Positions 6,698 to 7,143 of a stretch of 7,143 nucleotides of DNA are shown here, in pieces. Location: NCBI GenBank assembly GCA_002401055.1, contig NVRZ01000159.1, forward strand, positions 1 to 7,143, given 5' to 3'. The position numbers and the translations under genes are program-made. Source of the DNA: Bacteroidota bacterium. GTDB lineage: Bacteria > Bacteroidota > Bacteroidia > NORP154. The notes under the pieces are model-generated. The model saw nothing but the letters and a program-made list of their open reading frames with translations, had not been told where the DNA came from and did not search any database. The first letter of the stretch is position 1. Every line of letters begins with the position of its first letter.

Positions 6698-6723
6698 AGG
6701 GGTTGATTCTCCTACGGGCTACA
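6698..6723 (+). other. Possible degenerate tRNA 3'-end-like sequence
   Basis: AGGGG-TTGATT-CTCCT forms a five-pair stem with a six-base loop that resembles a T-arm lacking the conserved C56. It is followed by ACGGGCT, then A and CA, as an acceptor strand with discriminator and the start of CCA would be. It begins 12 nt after the integrase stop. The match is short and imperfect and could be chance. Confidence 0.2.
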
Positions 6724-6727
6724 TCTT

Positions 6728-6762
6728 AAAATCCCATTCTATCTGGTAGAATGGGATTTTTT
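6728..6762 (+). terminator. Rho-independent terminator of the integrase gene
   Basis: A perfect 14-bp stem (6728-6741 with 6747-6760), loop TCTGG, ends in a six-T run. It lies 42 nt after the integrase stop. It is nearly symmetrical (A-run on the left, T-run on the right), so it could also end transcription from the right. Its left arm and loop carry the inverted copy of the integrase start region. Confidence 0.9.
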
Positions 6763-6921
6763 ATTTCAATGCGGACAGTATCGCGGACGGTTTTATTACC
6801 CAGAATTATTGCATAAAAATACTTTTTAAAAAATAATAGCGGCAATTCACTATTTCTCTGTTTTGTACCCAATTAGGGTTCTGTTGAGGCCGAATTAACG
6901 TTTGTCAACCTTTGTAAGCAT

Positions 6922-7062
6922 ATGAAAGAAATATCAATAAGTAAATGCAGAAGCATATTGGAAGAGGACGGTGAGAAATACACCGATGAGGAAATCGTCG
7001 CAATCAGGGGATTCTTGATGACTTGGGCAAAGTTAAATGTTGAACATTTTTTAAAGGAATAG
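6922..7062 (+). CDS. Small hypothetical protein (46 residues) at the element end
   Basis: A short charged protein starting MKEISISKCRSILEEDGEKY and continuing TDEEIVAIRGFLM to the C-terminal EHFLKE. It has no signal peptide or membrane segment. It appears helical: an N-terminal ISKCRSILEE segment, the turn DGEKYTDEE, then a longer helix. Small proteins with a GxxYTDEEI-x-x-IR-x-FL pattern near integrases in Bacteroidota mobile regions are, to my recollection, common, but the function is unknown. The reading frame has codon-like structure and good residue composition, and ATG 6922 is the only in-frame ATG after the upstream TAG at 6874. No Shine-Dalgarno is seen. The stop codon ends 2 nt before the tRNA-like fragment, so this would be the last gene before the element boundary. 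Confidence 0.65.
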   Translation: MKEISISKCRSILEEDGEKYTDEEIVAIRGFLMTWAKLNVEHFLKE

Positions 7063-7064
7063 GA

Positions 7065-7089
7065 GAAGGTTCGAATCCCTCCAGCTCCA
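7065..7089 (+). other. 3' fragment of a tmRNA (ssrA) or tRNA-Ala gene; probable attachment-site remnant
   Basis: The T-loop TTCGAAT (7070-7076), T-stem 3' strand CCCTC (7077-7081), acceptor 3' strand CAGCTCC (7082-7088) and discriminator A (7089) form a complete tRNA 3' end. The acceptor strand would pair with GGGGCTG. That gives U70 opposite G3, the alanine identity pair, which points to tmRNA or tRNA-Ala. The 5' strand of the T-stem (GAAGG, 7065-7069) has an A-C mismatch, and nothing upstream forms the rest of a tRNA, because the 46-residue ORF occupies that space. This is what remains when an element integrates into the 3' end of such a gene, and ssrA is a well-known integration target. 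The fragment shares 14 nt with the tRNA-Ser T-arm, but its acceptor sequence differs. Confidence 0.65.
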
Positions 7090-7143
7090 AGCATGTTACT
7101 CAACAAGGGCTCCGACCTATACCCTATAAAATATATGTTACCT

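Larger units (their letters stand above)
5503..6750. repeat. 16-bp inverted repeat bracketing the integrase gene
   Basis: TCTACCAGATAGAATG at 5503-5518 is exactly reverse-complementary to 6735-6750. The left copy ends with the integrase ATG. The right copy covers the left arm, loop and part of the right arm of the terminator. The copies are 1.2 kb apart and bracket the whole reading frame. Confidence 0.8.

Noticed and set aside
4917..7081. A 2.1-kb element bounded by the tRNA-Ser T-arm and the 7068 fragment (14-nt shared GGTTCGAATCCCTC)
   Set aside because: Nine of the shared bases are the near-universal T-loop consensus, the acceptor strands differ, and the element would have to carry tRNA-Asp.
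7065..7089. Piece of a permuted two-part tmRNA
   Set aside because: Two-piece tmRNAs are known from other lineages, not from Bacteroidota as far as I know, and no partner half is visible nearby.
6873..7106. 77-codon minus-strand frame at the right end
   Set aside because: It runs through the tRNA-like fragment and opposite the 46-residue ORF, which has the more protein-like sequence.
7093..7143. Possible start of an ORF running off the right end (ATG at 7093)
   Set aside because: Only 17 codons are visible, with no recognisable motif.

Overview
The window looks like chromosomal DNA of a Bacteroidota bacterium (Flavobacteriia or Sphingobacteriia-like; the genus cannot be told from sequence alone). 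The evidence is a type IX secretion C-terminal sorting domain, a DUF4197 protein, a Bacteroidetes-type tyrosine integrase, A-rich leaders without Shine-Dalgarno sites, and several matches to the Bacteroidetes -7 promoter element TAnnTTTG.

Left part (1-3804, minus strand): a membrane steroid 5-alpha-reductase family protein (52-801) lies downstream of a 967-residue secreted protein (901-3804). The latter joins an N-terminal serine esterase to eight tandem cysteine-paired repeats of about 52 residues and a T9SS sorting tail. Centre (4026-4751, plus strand): a divergently transcribed periplasmic DUF4197 protein, then tRNA-Ser(GCT) and tRNA-Asp(GTC). The two tRNAs are separated by an unusually structured spacer: a 15-bp perfect long-range stem enclosing smaller hairpins, then a REP-like palindrome.

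Right part (about 5240-7089): this reads as one end of an integrative element. It has a complete tyrosine recombinase (5516-6685) with all six catalytic residues, a leader packed with short repeats (four TGACAC half-sites and three ACCAGATA boxes), a strong terminator, and a 46-residue small ORF (6922-7062). Immediately after the small ORF's stop codon is a 3'-terminal fragment of a tRNA-like gene (7065-7089). Its acceptor strand (U70, discriminator A73) fits tmRNA (ssrA) or tRNA-Ala, so it is a probable attachment-site remnant. The fragment's polarity puts the intact target gene to the left, and that gene is not in the window, so the full extent of the element cannot be seen.

The most unusual signal is a 16-nt perfect inverted repeat. 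One copy covers the integrase start codon (5503-5518) and the other lies inside the integrase terminator hairpin (6735-6750). It could let the mRNA 3' end pair with its own initiation site, or it could be recombinase-binding or element-end sequence. No CRISPR array, insertion sequence, toxin-antitoxin pair or recognisable defence system is visible.
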